Notes under the pieces: model-generated
Told to the model about the DNA's origin: nothing
Seen by the model: the letters and a program-made list of their open reading frames with translations, nothing else
Databases searched by the model: none
Assembly (NCBI RefSeq): GCF_036226685.1
Contig: NZ_CP109009.1
Span: 6,103,501 to 6,167,500 of the forward strand
Direction: 5' to 3'
From: Streptomyces sp. NBC_00690
GTDB lineage: Bacteria; Actinomycetota; Actinomycetes; Streptomycetales; Streptomycetaceae
DNA: 64,000 nt
Made by a program: the position numbers and the translations under genes
Shown: positions 38,431-47,075 of the stretch, piece after piece
Layout of the letters: the number at the start of each line of letters is the position of its first letter
Position numbering within the stretch: position 1 is the stretch's first letter

Positions 38431-38988
38431 ATGTCTGCGACAGTCGGGGCGGTTCGTATCGCCCACACGCATCAGCTCACCACTGCCGAACGCGACGCGA
38501 TCCGTGGCCTCCTGGACCTTGCCTTCGACGGGGACTTCGGCGATGAGGACTGGGACCACTGCCTCGGTGGTGTCCACGCCCTGCTGTACGACGCCGATGA
38601 CGTCCCCGTCGCCCATGGCTCGGTGATCATGCGCAGGGTCGTCCACCGCGGACGTTCGTACCGAGTGGGATACGTCGAAGCGGTCGCGGTCCGGGCGCAG
38701 GAGCGGCGCCGGGGGTTCGGCGACCGGATCATGGAAACCCTGGAGGGGGTCATCGACCGGGCGTACGACTTCGGCGCCCTGTCCGCATCGGATGCGGGTG
38801 CGGCGCTCTACCGCTCGCGTGGTTGGACGCTGTGGCAGGGCCGGATCGAGACGGCAGGCCCGGACGGGCTGGTGCCGCTGCCGGAGGAGGAGGACTCCAC
38901 CTTCGTCCGGATCGGAGGGACGTCGGGCGGGCTGGTGGTACCGCCCGACGCCTTGCTGTTCGACTGGCGCGACGGGGATGTGATCTGA
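38431..38988 (+). CDS. AAC(2')-I-like aminoglycoside N-acetyltransferase
   Basis: A 185-residue GNAT protein that matches the chromosomal AAC(2')-I family of mycobacteria and Providencia over its full length, as I remember them. Shared blocks are FDGDFGDEDWDHCLGGVHALLY, VAHGSVIMRRVVHRGRSYRVGYVEAVAVRAQERRRG, DFGALSASDAGAALYRSRGWTLWQG and the C-terminal LLFDWRDGDVI. Known members acetylate the 2'-amino group of aminoglycosides such as gentamicin and tobramycin; peptidoglycan may be a native substrate. The ATG at 38431 has GGAGAG 10 bases upstream. It is divergent from the phospholipid operon. Activity is inferred from family only. Confidence 0.88.
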   Translation: MSATVGAVRIAHTHQLTTAERDAIRGLLDLAFDGDFGDEDWDHCLGGVHALLYDADDVPVAHGSVIMRRVVHRGRSYRVGYVEAVAVRAQERRRGFGDRIMETLEGVIDRAYDFGALSASDAGAALYRSRGWTLWQGRIETAGPDGLVPLPEEEDSTFVRIGGTSGGLVVPPDALLFDWRDGDVI

Positions 38989-39024
38989 GGCCGGGCGGTT
39001 TCCCACTGCGCCGAGGGGGAGTCG

Positions 39025-39050
39025 CCTTCGGCCGGCCGGCCGAAGGCGTT
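39025..39050 (+). terminator. 26-bp perfect palindrome after the AAC(2')-like gene
   Basis: Arms CGCCTTCGGCCGG and complement meet head to head 36 bases after the stop, followed by TT. A likely terminator. Confidence 0.75.
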
Positions 39051-39368
39051 CTGCGGAGCCGGGTCGACACCGCGCGGGTTGGTCAGCCGCCGCGGTGTGG
39101 ATGAATTCGGCCCGGTTCCTCCCCTTGGGCGCTCTCCGTCAAACCTCTCTGACCTGCGCGTTCCATGATTTCCGTCTCAGATAGTAGGAAGTCCGACTAC
39201 TTGTAGAGACAGCGGAGCCCACCTGCCCTAGCTTTGTAGGAGCCGAACGTCTCGCTTGATCCAGCGAATGGCGTGTGTGAGCAACGGCCCCGGCAGGTGA
39301 CCCCTGCGGCGTGCTCCCCGCCCCAACCGGCGCCTCGACATCTCCGTGATCTCAAGGAGTCGATCACC
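39051..39368. other. Intergenic region with a long dyad
   Basis: No gene is supported. It holds a composite dyad at 39174-39210: outer arms GTCTC/GAGAC and inner arms AGTAG/CTACT around GAAGTCCGA. This may be an operator of the small gene at 39369. Confidence 0.5.
39174..39210. promoter_or_regulatory. Composite inverted repeat upstream of small ORF
   Basis: Outer 5-base arms GTCTC and GAGAC and inner 5-base arms AGTAG and CTACT are symmetrically placed around GAAGTCCGA. The segment is AT-richer than its surroundings. Confidence 0.55.
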
Positions 39369-39497
39369 ATGCCAGCTGAGACCGCCCGCCGTGTCCGCCA
39401 TGCCTCCCACGCCAGCGAGTCCGACCGCAAGAACGCCGCGGCTGCACTCCAGCGCGCCCTCGACCGTCGTGACAACGGCGGCTCGACCGGTCACTGA
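39369..39497 (+). CDS. Small conserved-looking protein, 42 residues
   Basis: A short ORF with a clear ribosome site (AAGGAG, 10 bases before ATG). The product is highly charged and helical: PAETARRVRHASHASESDRK, then NAAAALQRALDRRDNGG. I believe similar tiny proteins occur before leuB in other streptomycetes, but cannot confirm this. No function can be given. Confidence 0.7.
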   Translation: MPAETARRVRHASHASESDRKNAAAALQRALDRRDNGGSTGH

Positions 39498-39696
39498 CCC
39501 CGCGCGGTTCGACCGGGCGCTGATCCCCGGCGTCCCGTCGAGCACCTCTGTGTCGCCGTGTCTCGATCTTCGGCGACGAAAGGTCCGTCCACCGTCCCGA
39601 GCCGCTGTGTTCTCTCAGATCGGCCCGGTTCGGTGCCTCGACGGTCCTCTTCCGGCGCGGAGTTCGGTGCGCGCGGTGTTCGACCGTCAGCCTTCA

Positions 39697-39711
39697 GTCC
39701 ACAGTGTGGAC
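39697..39711. promoter_or_regulatory. GTCCAC-AGT-GTGGAC dyad upstream of leuB
   Basis: A perfect 6-base inverted repeat centred about 52 bases before the leuB start. Position suits an activator or repressor of leuB, possibly a branched-chain amino acid regulator. Confidence 0.55.
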
Positions 39712-39739
39712 ATCGCATGTCATGGGATGGGACGGAGAG

Positions 39740-39752
39740 TAGGGTGCCCGAC
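39740..39752 (+). promoter_or_regulatory. Candidate leaderless promoter -10 (TAGGGT) of leuB
   Basis: TAGGGT at 39740-39745 is 7 bases before the ATG and there is no ribosome site. Confidence 0.5.
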
Positions 39753-40793
<1,041 letters not shown>

Positions 40794-40810
40794 CCCGACG
40801 CTTCCACCCC

Positions 40811-40844
40811 AAGCCGCCGGGTCGCACTTCGCACCCGGCGGCTT
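40811..40844 (+). terminator. Rho-independent terminator after leuB
   Basis: Perfect 12-base arms AAGCCGCCGGGT and complement with a 10-base loop, followed by TTTT, 17 bases after the stop. The remaining gap to 41042 holds no gene. Confidence 0.92.
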
Positions 40845-41042
40845 TTCCTGTACGGCTTCCGGGTGTCACCATCATCCTGGACTGATTCACGCCGTTCCCC
40901 CCGGTTCCACCCCCGTTTCTCGCATTCACCCCTTCGGGCGATAATCGAGACGGGCCGTGGGCTCGCGGTAATGCTCGGACGTCCTAGCATCGGCGGCGGC
41001 GTGAGTGCGGTCCGTCACAACCAACGGTGAAGGACACTCCTC

Positions 41043-42131
41043 ATGACGACGCCCTCGATCGAGCTCAAGCCTTCGGCGCATCCGCTTTCCGACGCGGAGC
41101 GCGAGGCGATCCTGACCAACCCCGGGTTCGGCCGCCACTTCACCGATCACATGGTGACGATCAAGTGGACCGACGGCCGCGGCTGGCACGACGCGCAGCT
41201 CACGCCGTACGGGCCGCTCTCCATGGACCCGGCCAACATGACCCTGCACTACGCCCAGGAGATCTTCGAGGGCCTCAAGGCGTACCGCCGTCCCGACGGC
41301 ACGGTCGCCACCTTCCGTCCGGACGCCAACGCGGCCCGCTTCCAGCGCTCGGCCCGCAGGCTGGCCATGCCCGAGTTGCCCGTCGAGTTGTTCATCGAGG
41401 CGTGTGATGTCCTCATCCAGCAGGACAAGGCATGGGTGCCGGAGCACGGCGGTGAGGCATCGCTCTATCTCCGCCCCTTCATGATCGCGTCCGAGGTCGG
41501 GCTGGGTGTGCGGCCCGCCAACGAGTACCTCTTCCTCGTCATCGCATCGCCCGCCGCCTCCTACTTCCCCGGTGGGGTGCAGCCCGTCTCCGTCTGGCTC
41601 TCCGAGAACTACGTCCGCGCGGTCCCCGGTGGCATGGGCTTCGCGAAGACCGGCGGCAACTACGCGGCCTCCCTGCTCGCCCAGGCCGAAGCCGCCGAGA
41701 AGGGCTGCGATCAGGTGGTCTGGCTGGACGCGCTGGAGCACCGGTGGGTCGAGGAGATGGGCGGGATGAACCTGTACTTCGTGTACGGGGACCGCATCGT
41801 CACCCCGGAGCTGACCGGCTCCCTCCTCGCGGGCGTCACCCGTGACTCGCTCCTGACCCTGGCCAAGGACCTCGGCTATGAGTCCGGCGAGGGACGCATC
41901 TCCACCGAGGACTGGAAGCGCGACAGCGAGAACGGCACGCTCACCGAGGTCTTCGCCTGCGGAACCGCTGCCGTGATCACCCCCGTCGGCTTGGTGAAGT
42001 CCGCAGGCGGCGAATGGACCCAGGGCGACGGCAAGCCAGGCGAGGTCACCCTCCGACTGCGCAAGGCGCTCCTCGACATCCAGACCGGAGCCGCTTCGGA
42101 CGAGCACGGTTGGATGCACCCGCTGGGCTGA
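41043..42131 (+). CDS. ilvE: Branched-chain amino acid aminotransferase
   Basis: A 362-residue fold-type IV PLP enzyme for the last step of Val, Leu and Ile synthesis. The Schiff-base lysine is Lys202 in [13 protein letters not shown]. Other family blocks include [15 protein letters not shown] near the N-terminus, [17 protein letters not shown] and [15 protein letters not shown]. An AAGGACACTCC site precedes the ATG. It is transcribed alone or with the TPR gene downstream. Confidence 0.97.
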   Translation: MTTPSIELKPSAHPLSDAEREAILTNPGFGRHFTDHMVTIKWTDGRGWHDAQLTPYGPLSMDPANMTLHYAQEIFEGLKAYRRPDGTVATFRPDANAARFQRSARRLAMPELPVELFIEACDVLIQQDKAWVPEHGGEASLYLRPFMIASEVGLGVRPANEYLFLVIASPAASYFPGGVQPVSVWLSENYVRAVPGGMGFAKTGGNYAASLLAQAEAAEKGCDQVVWLDALEHRWVEEMGGMNLYFVYGDRIVTPELTGSLLAGVTRDSLLTLAKDLGYESGEGRISTEDWKRDSENGTLTEVFACGTAAVITPVGLVKSAGGEWTQGDGKPGEVTLRLRKALLDIQTGAASDEHGWMHPLG

Positions 42132-42176
42132 GCACTGCCGCGCACGCCCCCGTCCCACGTCAGCGAGGATGGGGGC

Positions 42177-42686
42177 ATGCGCGGAACCGAGCGGGACGAG
42201 GAACTGGCCGAGGCCGTACGACTGCGGGAGAACGGCAACGCGGCCGAGGCGCGGCTGCGCCTCCTCGCCCTCGGCGAGCACTGGCCCGATGACGCCAGGA
42301 TCGCCTATCAGACCGCCTGGGCGCACGATGTCCTCGGTCGCGAGGCGGAGGCCGTCCCCCACTACGAGCGGGCCTTGCGGGTCACCGCCCCCGCGCTGCC
42401 GTCCGTCGACCGCTCGGAGGCATTCCTAGGTCTCGGCAGCACCTATCGGGTGCTCGGCCGCTTCCATGAGGCGGGCACCACGCTGCGGCGCGGTGTCGCC
42501 GAGTTCCCGGAGCACGGCGCGCTGCGCGCGTTCTTGGCGATGGCCCTCTACAACGAGGGCCGCCATCAGGAGTCCGTACGACTGCTCCTCGAACTCCTCG
42601 CCGCGACGAGCGAGGACCCGACCGTACGGGAGTACCGAGGGGCGATCGCGGAGTACGCCCGGGATCTGGACGGCACGGTGAGCTAG
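42177..42686 (+). CDS. Tetratricopeptide repeat protein
   Basis: A 169-residue soluble protein with about three TPR-like helix pairs (RLRENGNAAEARLRLLALGEHWPDDARIAYQTAWAHDVLG, AFLGLGSTYRVLGRFHEAGTTLRRGVAEFPEHGALRAFLAMALYNEG). It has no catalytic motif and probably serves as a protein-interaction module. The ATG lies 6 bases after GAGGAT, a likely leaderless -10. Function unknown. Confidence 0.88.
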   Translation: MRGTERDEELAEAVRLRENGNAAEARLRLLALGEHWPDDARIAYQTAWAHDVLGREAEAVPHYERALRVTAPALPSVDRSEAFLGLGSTYRVLGRFHEAGTTLRRGVAEFPEHGALRAFLAMALYNEGRHQESVRLLLELLAATSEDPTVREYRGAIAEYARDLDGTVS

Positions 42687-42802
42687 GGCGGTTGCCACCT
42701 CAGAGCTCCCGAGGGCCACCGCGTTGGCTGGTTTCTCTTCGAGTGTTGCTCAATTCCATTGATCCCATCCTCCCGAGCTTCTTTCCTCCTGCGTGTCTCA
42801 GG

Positions 42803-42821
42803 TTTAGAGTGATGCTCTAAA
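42803..42821. promoter_or_regulatory. TTTAGAG-N5-CTCTAAA palindrome ahead of the urease-like genes
   Basis: Perfect 7-base arms separated by TGATG, ending directly at the AAGGAGG ribosome site of the urease gamma/beta gene. Strong operator candidate in an AT-richer spot. Confidence 0.7.
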
Positions 42822-42836
42822 AGGAGGTGTGGAGAG

Positions 42837-43520
42837 GTGCGACTCACCCCCACCGAACGGGACCGGCTGCTGCTCTTCAGTGCGGCGGAACTCGCCCGGG
42901 CGCGGCGGGCCCGTGGTCTGCGGCTCAATGTGCCCGAGGCGACCGCGCTGATCGCCGACACCGTCTGCGAAGCAGCACGTGACGGCCGGCGCCTCGCAGA
43001 GGCAGTCGAAGCCGCCCGTGCCGTGCTGGGTCCGAACGACGTTCTGCCCGGGGTCAGCGACGTGGTCACGGAGGTCCATGTGGAGGCCGTCTTCGACGAC
43101 GGGTCCCGCCTCGCCGTGGTCAGCGATCCGATCGGCGGCACCGGGCTGGGCGACACGGCACCCGGCGCGGTCCTACCGGGCCCGACCACCCCCGAACCGG
43201 AACCGGCGCTGCGACTGTCCGTCCACAACACGGCGCCCGTCCCCGTGAGCGTCACCTCCCACTTCCACTTCTTCGAGGCCAATCCGCGACTCGACTTCGA
43301 CCGGTCCGCCGCGTACGGCATGCGGTTGTGCGTCCCCGCAGGTTCCTCCGTCCGCTTCGATCCGGACGCCCGGATCGAGGTCGGTCTGCTGCCGATCGGT
43401 GGTGCCCGCGTCGCGATCGGGTTCGCCGGTCTTGTGGATGGCCCCCTCGACGCCCCGGGCGCCAAGGAAGAGGCCCTGCGCAGGGCGGCTGCCTGCGGAT
43501 ATCGAGGAGCCCGGCCATGA
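42837..43520 (+). CDS. ureA: Urease gamma-beta fusion subunit (divergent urease)
   Basis: A 227-residue fusion of UreA and UreB. The gamma part (1-100) has LTPTERDRLLLFSAAELARARRARGLRLNVPEATALI and the VSDVVTEVHVEAVFDDGSRL end. The beta part (about 115-227) has TSHFHFFEANPRLDFDRSAAYGMRL and RVAIGFAGLVDGPLD. Gamma/beta fusions occur in several ureases. The GTG start follows an AAGGAGG site overlapping the palindrome. It is coupled to a 26-codon mini-ORF and then to ureC. No UreD, E, F or G genes are nearby, so nickel insertion must rely on proteins from elsewhere or the complex may not be a classic urease. Confidence 0.93.
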   Translation: MRLTPTERDRLLLFSAAELARARRARGLRLNVPEATALIADTVCEAARDGRRLAEAVEAARAVLGPNDVLPGVSDVVTEVHVEAVFDDGSRLAVVSDPIGGTGLGDTAPGAVLPGPTTPEPEPALRLSVHNTAPVPVSVTSHFHFFEANPRLDFDRSAAYGMRLCVPAGSSVRFDPDARIEVGLLPIGGARVAIGFAGLVDGPLDAPGAKEEALRRAAACGYRGARP

Positions 43521-43597
43521 CGACCCCACCACGGCACCCCTCGCCGTGCGCCGCGAGCCGTTCAGCGGCCGTCGACCTCACAACGGAGCTGCACTGA
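43517..43597 (+). CDS. 26-codon coupling mini-ORF between the urease genes
   Basis: The ATG at 43517 overlaps the ureA stop (ATGA) and its TGA at 43595-43597 shares a base with the ureC ATG (TGATG). Ribosomes finishing ureA could pass through this 26-residue frame (TTPPRHPSPCAASRSAAVDL) straight into ureC. Its peptide has no recognisable motif, so it may serve only to couple translation. Confidence 0.5.
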   Translation: MTTPPRHPSPCAASRSAAVDLTTELH

Positions 43598-45288
43598 TGG
43601 CCGGAATCGACCCGTACGAGTACGCCGCCGTCCACGGCCCCCGCGCGGGCGACCGAGTGGTCCTCGGCGACTGCGGTCTTGTCGTCCGGGTCGAGTCCGA
43701 CTCCCAGAAGCAGGGGGACGAGTTCCTCGCCGGCTTCGGGAAGACGGCCCGAGACGGACTCCACCTCAAGGCCGCGGCCGTCCGCGAGACCTGTGACGTC
43801 GTCATCAGCAATGTCCTGGTCATCGATGCCGTCCAGGGCATCCGCAAGGTCTCCATCGGCATCCGGGAGGGCCGGATCGCCGGCATCGGCCGTGCAGGCA
43901 ACCCCGACACCCTCGACGGAGTGGAGGTGGTCACGGGGACCGGCACCACCATCGTCTCCGGCGAGGGGCTGATCGCCACCGCCGGCGCCGTGGACACCCA
44001 TGTCCACCTGCTGTCACCCCGGATCATGGAAGCGTCCCTCGCCTCCGGCGTCACCACCATCATCGGCCAGGAGTTCGGCCCGGTCTGGGGCGTCGGCGTC
44101 AACTCCCCCTGGGCCCTGCGCCACGCCTTCAACGCCTTCGACGCCTGGCCGGTCAACATCGGCTTCCTCGCCCGCGGCTCCTCATCCGACCCGGCCCCCC
44201 TGGTCGAGGCGCTCGCCGAGGGCGGGGCCTGCGGATTCAAGGTCCACGAGGACATGGGCGCCCACACCCGGGCGCTGGACACCGCGCTACGGGTCGCCGA
44301 GGAGCACGACGTCCAGGTCGCCCTGCACAGCGACGGGCTCAACGAATGCCTGTCCGTCGAGGACACCCTGAAGGTGCTCGCCGGCCGGACGATCCACGCC
44401 TTCCACATCGAGGGGTGCGGGGGCGGCCATGTACCCAACGTCCTGAAGATGGCCGGGGTGCCGAACGTCATCGGCTCCTCCACCAACCCGACCCTTCCGT
44501 TCGGCCGGGACGCCGTCGCCGAGCACTACGGAATGATCGTTTCCGTACACGATCTGAAGACCGATCTGCCGGGAGACGCGGCCATGGCCCGCGACCGTAT
44601 CCGGGCCGGGACCATGGGCGCCGAGGACGTGTTGCACGACGTCGGCGCCATCGGCATCACCTCCTCGGACGCCCAGGGGATGGGCCGGGCCGGTGAGACC
44701 GTGCGCCGGACCTTCGCCATGGCCGGCAAGATGAAGGCCGAACGGGGGCCGATCGAAGGCGACGGGCCGCACGACGACAACGGCCGAGTGCTCCGCTACA
44801 TCGCCAAGCTCACGATCAATCCGGCCATCGCGCACGGCCTCGCACACGAGATCGGCTCCATCGAGGTCGGCAAGATGGCCGACATCGTGCTCTGGCAGCC
44901 GCGGTTCTTCGGCGCCAAACCCCAACTCGTACTGAAGTCGGGCTTCCCGGCGTACGGGGTGACCGGTGACCCCGGAGCCGCGACGGACACCTGTGAACCC
45001 CTGGTGCTCGGGCCCCAGTTCGGCTCGTACGGCGCGACCGCCGCCGACATCTCCGTGGCCTTCGTGGCCGAAGCGGCCGTCGACCTCGGCGCCGACCTCA
45101 TGCCCACCCGCAGACGACGGGTCGCGGTCCGCGGCACCCGTGGCATCGGGCCGGCCGACCTGCGGTTCAACTCCCGCACCGGGGACGTGGATGTGGACGC
45201 CCGCAGCGGGCTGGTCACCCTCGACGGGGAACCGATCCGGTCGGATCCCGCCGACGCCGTCCCGCTCAACCGCCTGTACTTCCTCTGA
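43597..45288 (+). CDS. ureC: Urease alpha-like subunit lacking the flap cysteine
   Basis: A 563-residue nickel amidohydrolase. Metal ligands are kept: His135 and His137 in DTHVHLLSP, the carbamylated Lys215 in GGACGFKVHEDMG, histidines in ALHSDGLNE and FHIEGCGGGH, and Asp358 in TSSDAQGMGR. The mobile flap reads AEHYGMIVSVHDLKTDL where classical ureases have MVCHHLD. The catalytic-flap cysteine is therefore Val317, the following catalytic His is kept (318), and the next His is Asp. The N-terminus is also shorter and divergent. It may hydrolyse urea poorly or a substituted urea. Agmatine deiminase follows 88 bases on. Confidence 0.92.
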   Translation: MAGIDPYEYAAVHGPRAGDRVVLGDCGLVVRVESDSQKQGDEFLAGFGKTARDGLHLKAAAVRETCDVVISNVLVIDAVQGIRKVSIGIREGRIAGIGRAGNPDTLDGVEVVTGTGTTIVSGEGLIATAGAVDTHVHLLSPRIMEASLASGVTTIIGQEFGPVWGVGVNSPWALRHAFNAFDAWPVNIGFLARGSSSDPAPLVEALAEGGACGFKVHEDMGAHTRALDTALRVAEEHDVQVALHSDGLNECLSVEDTLKVLAGRTIHAFHIEGCGGGHVPNVLKMAGVPNVIGSSTNPTLPFGRDAVAEHYGMIVSVHDLKTDLPGDAAMARDRIRAGTMGAEDVLHDVGAIGITSSDAQGMGRAGETVRRTFAMAGKMKAERGPIEGDGPHDDNGRVLRYIAKLTINPAIAHGLAHEIGSIEVGKMADIVLWQPRFFGAKPQLVLKSGFPAYGVTGDPGAATDTCEPLVLGPQFGSYGATAADISVAFVAEAAVDLGADLMPTRRRRVAVRGTRGIGPADLRFNSRTGDVDVDARSGLVTLDGEPIRSDPADAVPLNRLYFL

Positions 45289-45376
45289 CCTCTGACCGCT
45301 GCCTCTTCGCCGCCGGCCTCCTTGATCCCTGACCTTCCCGAGCCCCGACGCCCCGCCCACCAGCCAGGAGTGACCC

Positions 45377-46399
45377 ATGTTCCATATGCCGCCCGAGTGG
45401 GCACCGCACGAGCGCACCTGGATGGCCTGGCCGGTACCCAACACCACCTTCGTCGGTGAGGACCTCGCCGCCGCCCGGCGTGCCTGGGCCGATGTGGCGC
45501 GTGCGGTGCGGCGATTCGAGCCGGTCACCGTGGTCGTCGGCCCGGCCGGGACCCGCGAGGCGCGTGCCCTGCTCGGCCCCGGGATCGAGATTGTCGAGCG
45601 GGAACTCGACGACGCGTGGATGCGTGACATCGGCCCTACGTTCGTCACCGACGGCAGTCGGTTGGCCGCCGTGGACTGGGTGTTCAACGGTTGGGGTGCA
45701 CAGGAGTGGGCCCACTGGGAGCATGACTCCACCATCGCGCGCCAGGTGGCGGACATCGCAGGTGTGCCCGTGCACTCTTCGCCCCTGGTGAACGAGGGCG
45801 GCGGCATCCACGTCGACGGTCGGGGCACGGTGCTGCTGACGGAGACCGTGCAACTCGGACCTGAGCGCAACCCCGGCTGGACCAAGGCCGAGGTGGAAGC
45901 GGAGATCCACGCCCGACTGGGCACGACCAAGGCGATCTGGCTGCCGCGGGGACTGACCGCGGACTACCCGCCGCACGGCTTCGGCACGCTGGGCCATGTG
46001 GACATCGTCGCGGCGTTCGCGGGGCCCGGCGTCATCGTCGTCCACACCCAGCCCGACCCCACCCACCCCGACCACGAACCCTGCGCCGAGAACGTGGAGT
46101 TCCTGCGCACCCGGACGGACACACAGGGACGCCCCTTCGAGGTGATCGAGGTCCCGGCACCCACGAGCGTGCACAACGAGGACGGCGGTTGGGCCGACTA
46201 CTCGTACATCAACCACTACGTCTGCAACGGCGCGGTGATCCTTTGTGCCTTCGACGACCCACGGGACGAAGAGGCCGCGACCGTCTTCCGACGTCTCTAC
46301 CCCGAGCGCGAAGTGGTGCTGGTGGATGCACGGACGATCTTCGCGGGCGGTGGGGGCATCCACTGCATCACCCAACAGCAGCCGAGGGTTTCCGTCTGA
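45377..46399 (+). CDS. aguA: Agmatine deiminase
   Basis: A 340-residue guanidine-group-modifying enzyme that converts agmatine to N-carbamoylputrescine and ammonia. Family blocks: PPEWAPHERTWMAWP at the start, DDAWMRDIGPTFV with the substrate-binding Asp and Arg, NEGGGIHVDGRGTVLLTE, FGTLGHVDIVAAF with the catalytic His, and the C-terminal nucleophilic Cys in AGGGGIHCITQQQP. A CAGGAG site precedes the ATG. It lies directly downstream of the urease-like genes on the same strand and could be co-transcribed. A peptidyl-arginine or other guanidine substrate cannot be excluded. Confidence 0.93.
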   Translation: MFHMPPEWAPHERTWMAWPVPNTTFVGEDLAAARRAWADVARAVRRFEPVTVVVGPAGTREARALLGPGIEIVERELDDAWMRDIGPTFVTDGSRLAAVDWVFNGWGAQEWAHWEHDSTIARQVADIAGVPVHSSPLVNEGGGIHVDGRGTVLLTETVQLGPERNPGWTKAEVEAEIHARLGTTKAIWLPRGLTADYPPHGFGTLGHVDIVAAFAGPGVIVVHTQPDPTHPDHEPCAENVEFLRTRTDTQGRPFEVIEVPAPTSVHNEDGGWADYSYINHYVCNGAVILCAFDDPRDEEAATVFRRLYPEREVVLVDARTIFAGGGGIHCITQQQPRVSV

Positions 46400-46427
46400 C
46401 CTGCTGAGCATGGCGGTTGATCAGCGA

Positions 46428-46445
46428 TGTACCTGGCCAGGTACA
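46428..46445. terminator. 18-bp perfect palindrome followed by a T-run
   Basis: TGTACCTGGCCAGGTACA is fully self-complementary and is followed by GGTTTTT, 28 bases after the agmatine deiminase stop. It could terminate that gene or serve as an operator or recombination target at the edge of the accessory pair. The gap 46400-46587 has no gene. Confidence 0.6.
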
Positions 46446-46587
46446 GGTTTTTGATCGTGGTCGCCAGAGGATGGGTGGGGTGCCGCCTAGCCTCTGTGGA
46501 CGACCACCACGGAGGAGTGGCCCCGGCCGTTGGGGCGGCCGTGGCTTGGGGGTGCCTGCCCCACGCGCGGGACCGTGAGGCATACAT

Positions 46588-46812
46588 CTACCGGCCCTGC
46601 GGGGCAGAGAGCCGTATTGTCTCGGCCAACTGTTCCACTGCGTCCGCGGCTAGTCGGCCCACCTGCACGTGCGGCCGGCCATCGTGGGTGACCACCGGTC
46701 GGATCGATCTCACGGCCCGCTCGGATAGGCCGAATTGGCGGAGCGACTGTTGAAGCGCTGTCGCCGCGGATTCTGCTCGGGCTCGGGCGTCGCGCCAGGT
46801 TTGCATCTCCAC
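46588..46812 (-). CDS. Small uncharacterised protein downstream of the XRE regulator
   Basis: A 74-residue soluble protein, mostly helical: EMQTWRDARARAESAATALQQSL, then SERAVRSIRPVVTHDGRPHVQVGRLAADAVEQLAETI. No known domain is recognised. The GTG at 46812 is chosen because AAGGGA lies 8 bases upstream; the frame is open to 46851. It follows the XRE regulator with about 260 bases between. That gap contains an open frame (starting MTMSVYGVRPDLSRYPVRPK near 46970) which I do not call because it overlaps this gene in another frame. Confidence 0.6.
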   Translation of the reverse strand: MEMQTWRDARARAESAATALQQSLRQFGLSERAVRSIRPVVTHDGRPHVQVGRLAADAVEQLAETIRLSAPQGR

Positions 46813-47075
46813 CGTCACTGTCCCTTCGCGGTGCAGCGGCGGCAGGTGCACGGCGGGTATGCGAGGACGTGTTTGGCGTCTGCTGGTTTGGCGGCGGATC
46901 CGGGATCACGACCTTCGGCCGTACTGGATACCGAGATAGGTCGGGCCGTACTCCGTACACAGACATCGTCATCATTCGGCCCGCCATTCTGAGCTGGTCA
47001 GCGTCACTCAGACGACGGTAGGCGTGCACACATGGTAGAAGGGGCACGGTTTGTGCCCCTTCGATTCCTGATGCG

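Noticed and set aside
46487..47047. 186-residue minus-strand ORF (contains SVYGVRPDLSRYPVRPK)
   Set aside because: Overlaps the better-supported 74-residue gene in another frame and becomes low-complexity; the first part might be a separate tiny gene but cannot be shown.
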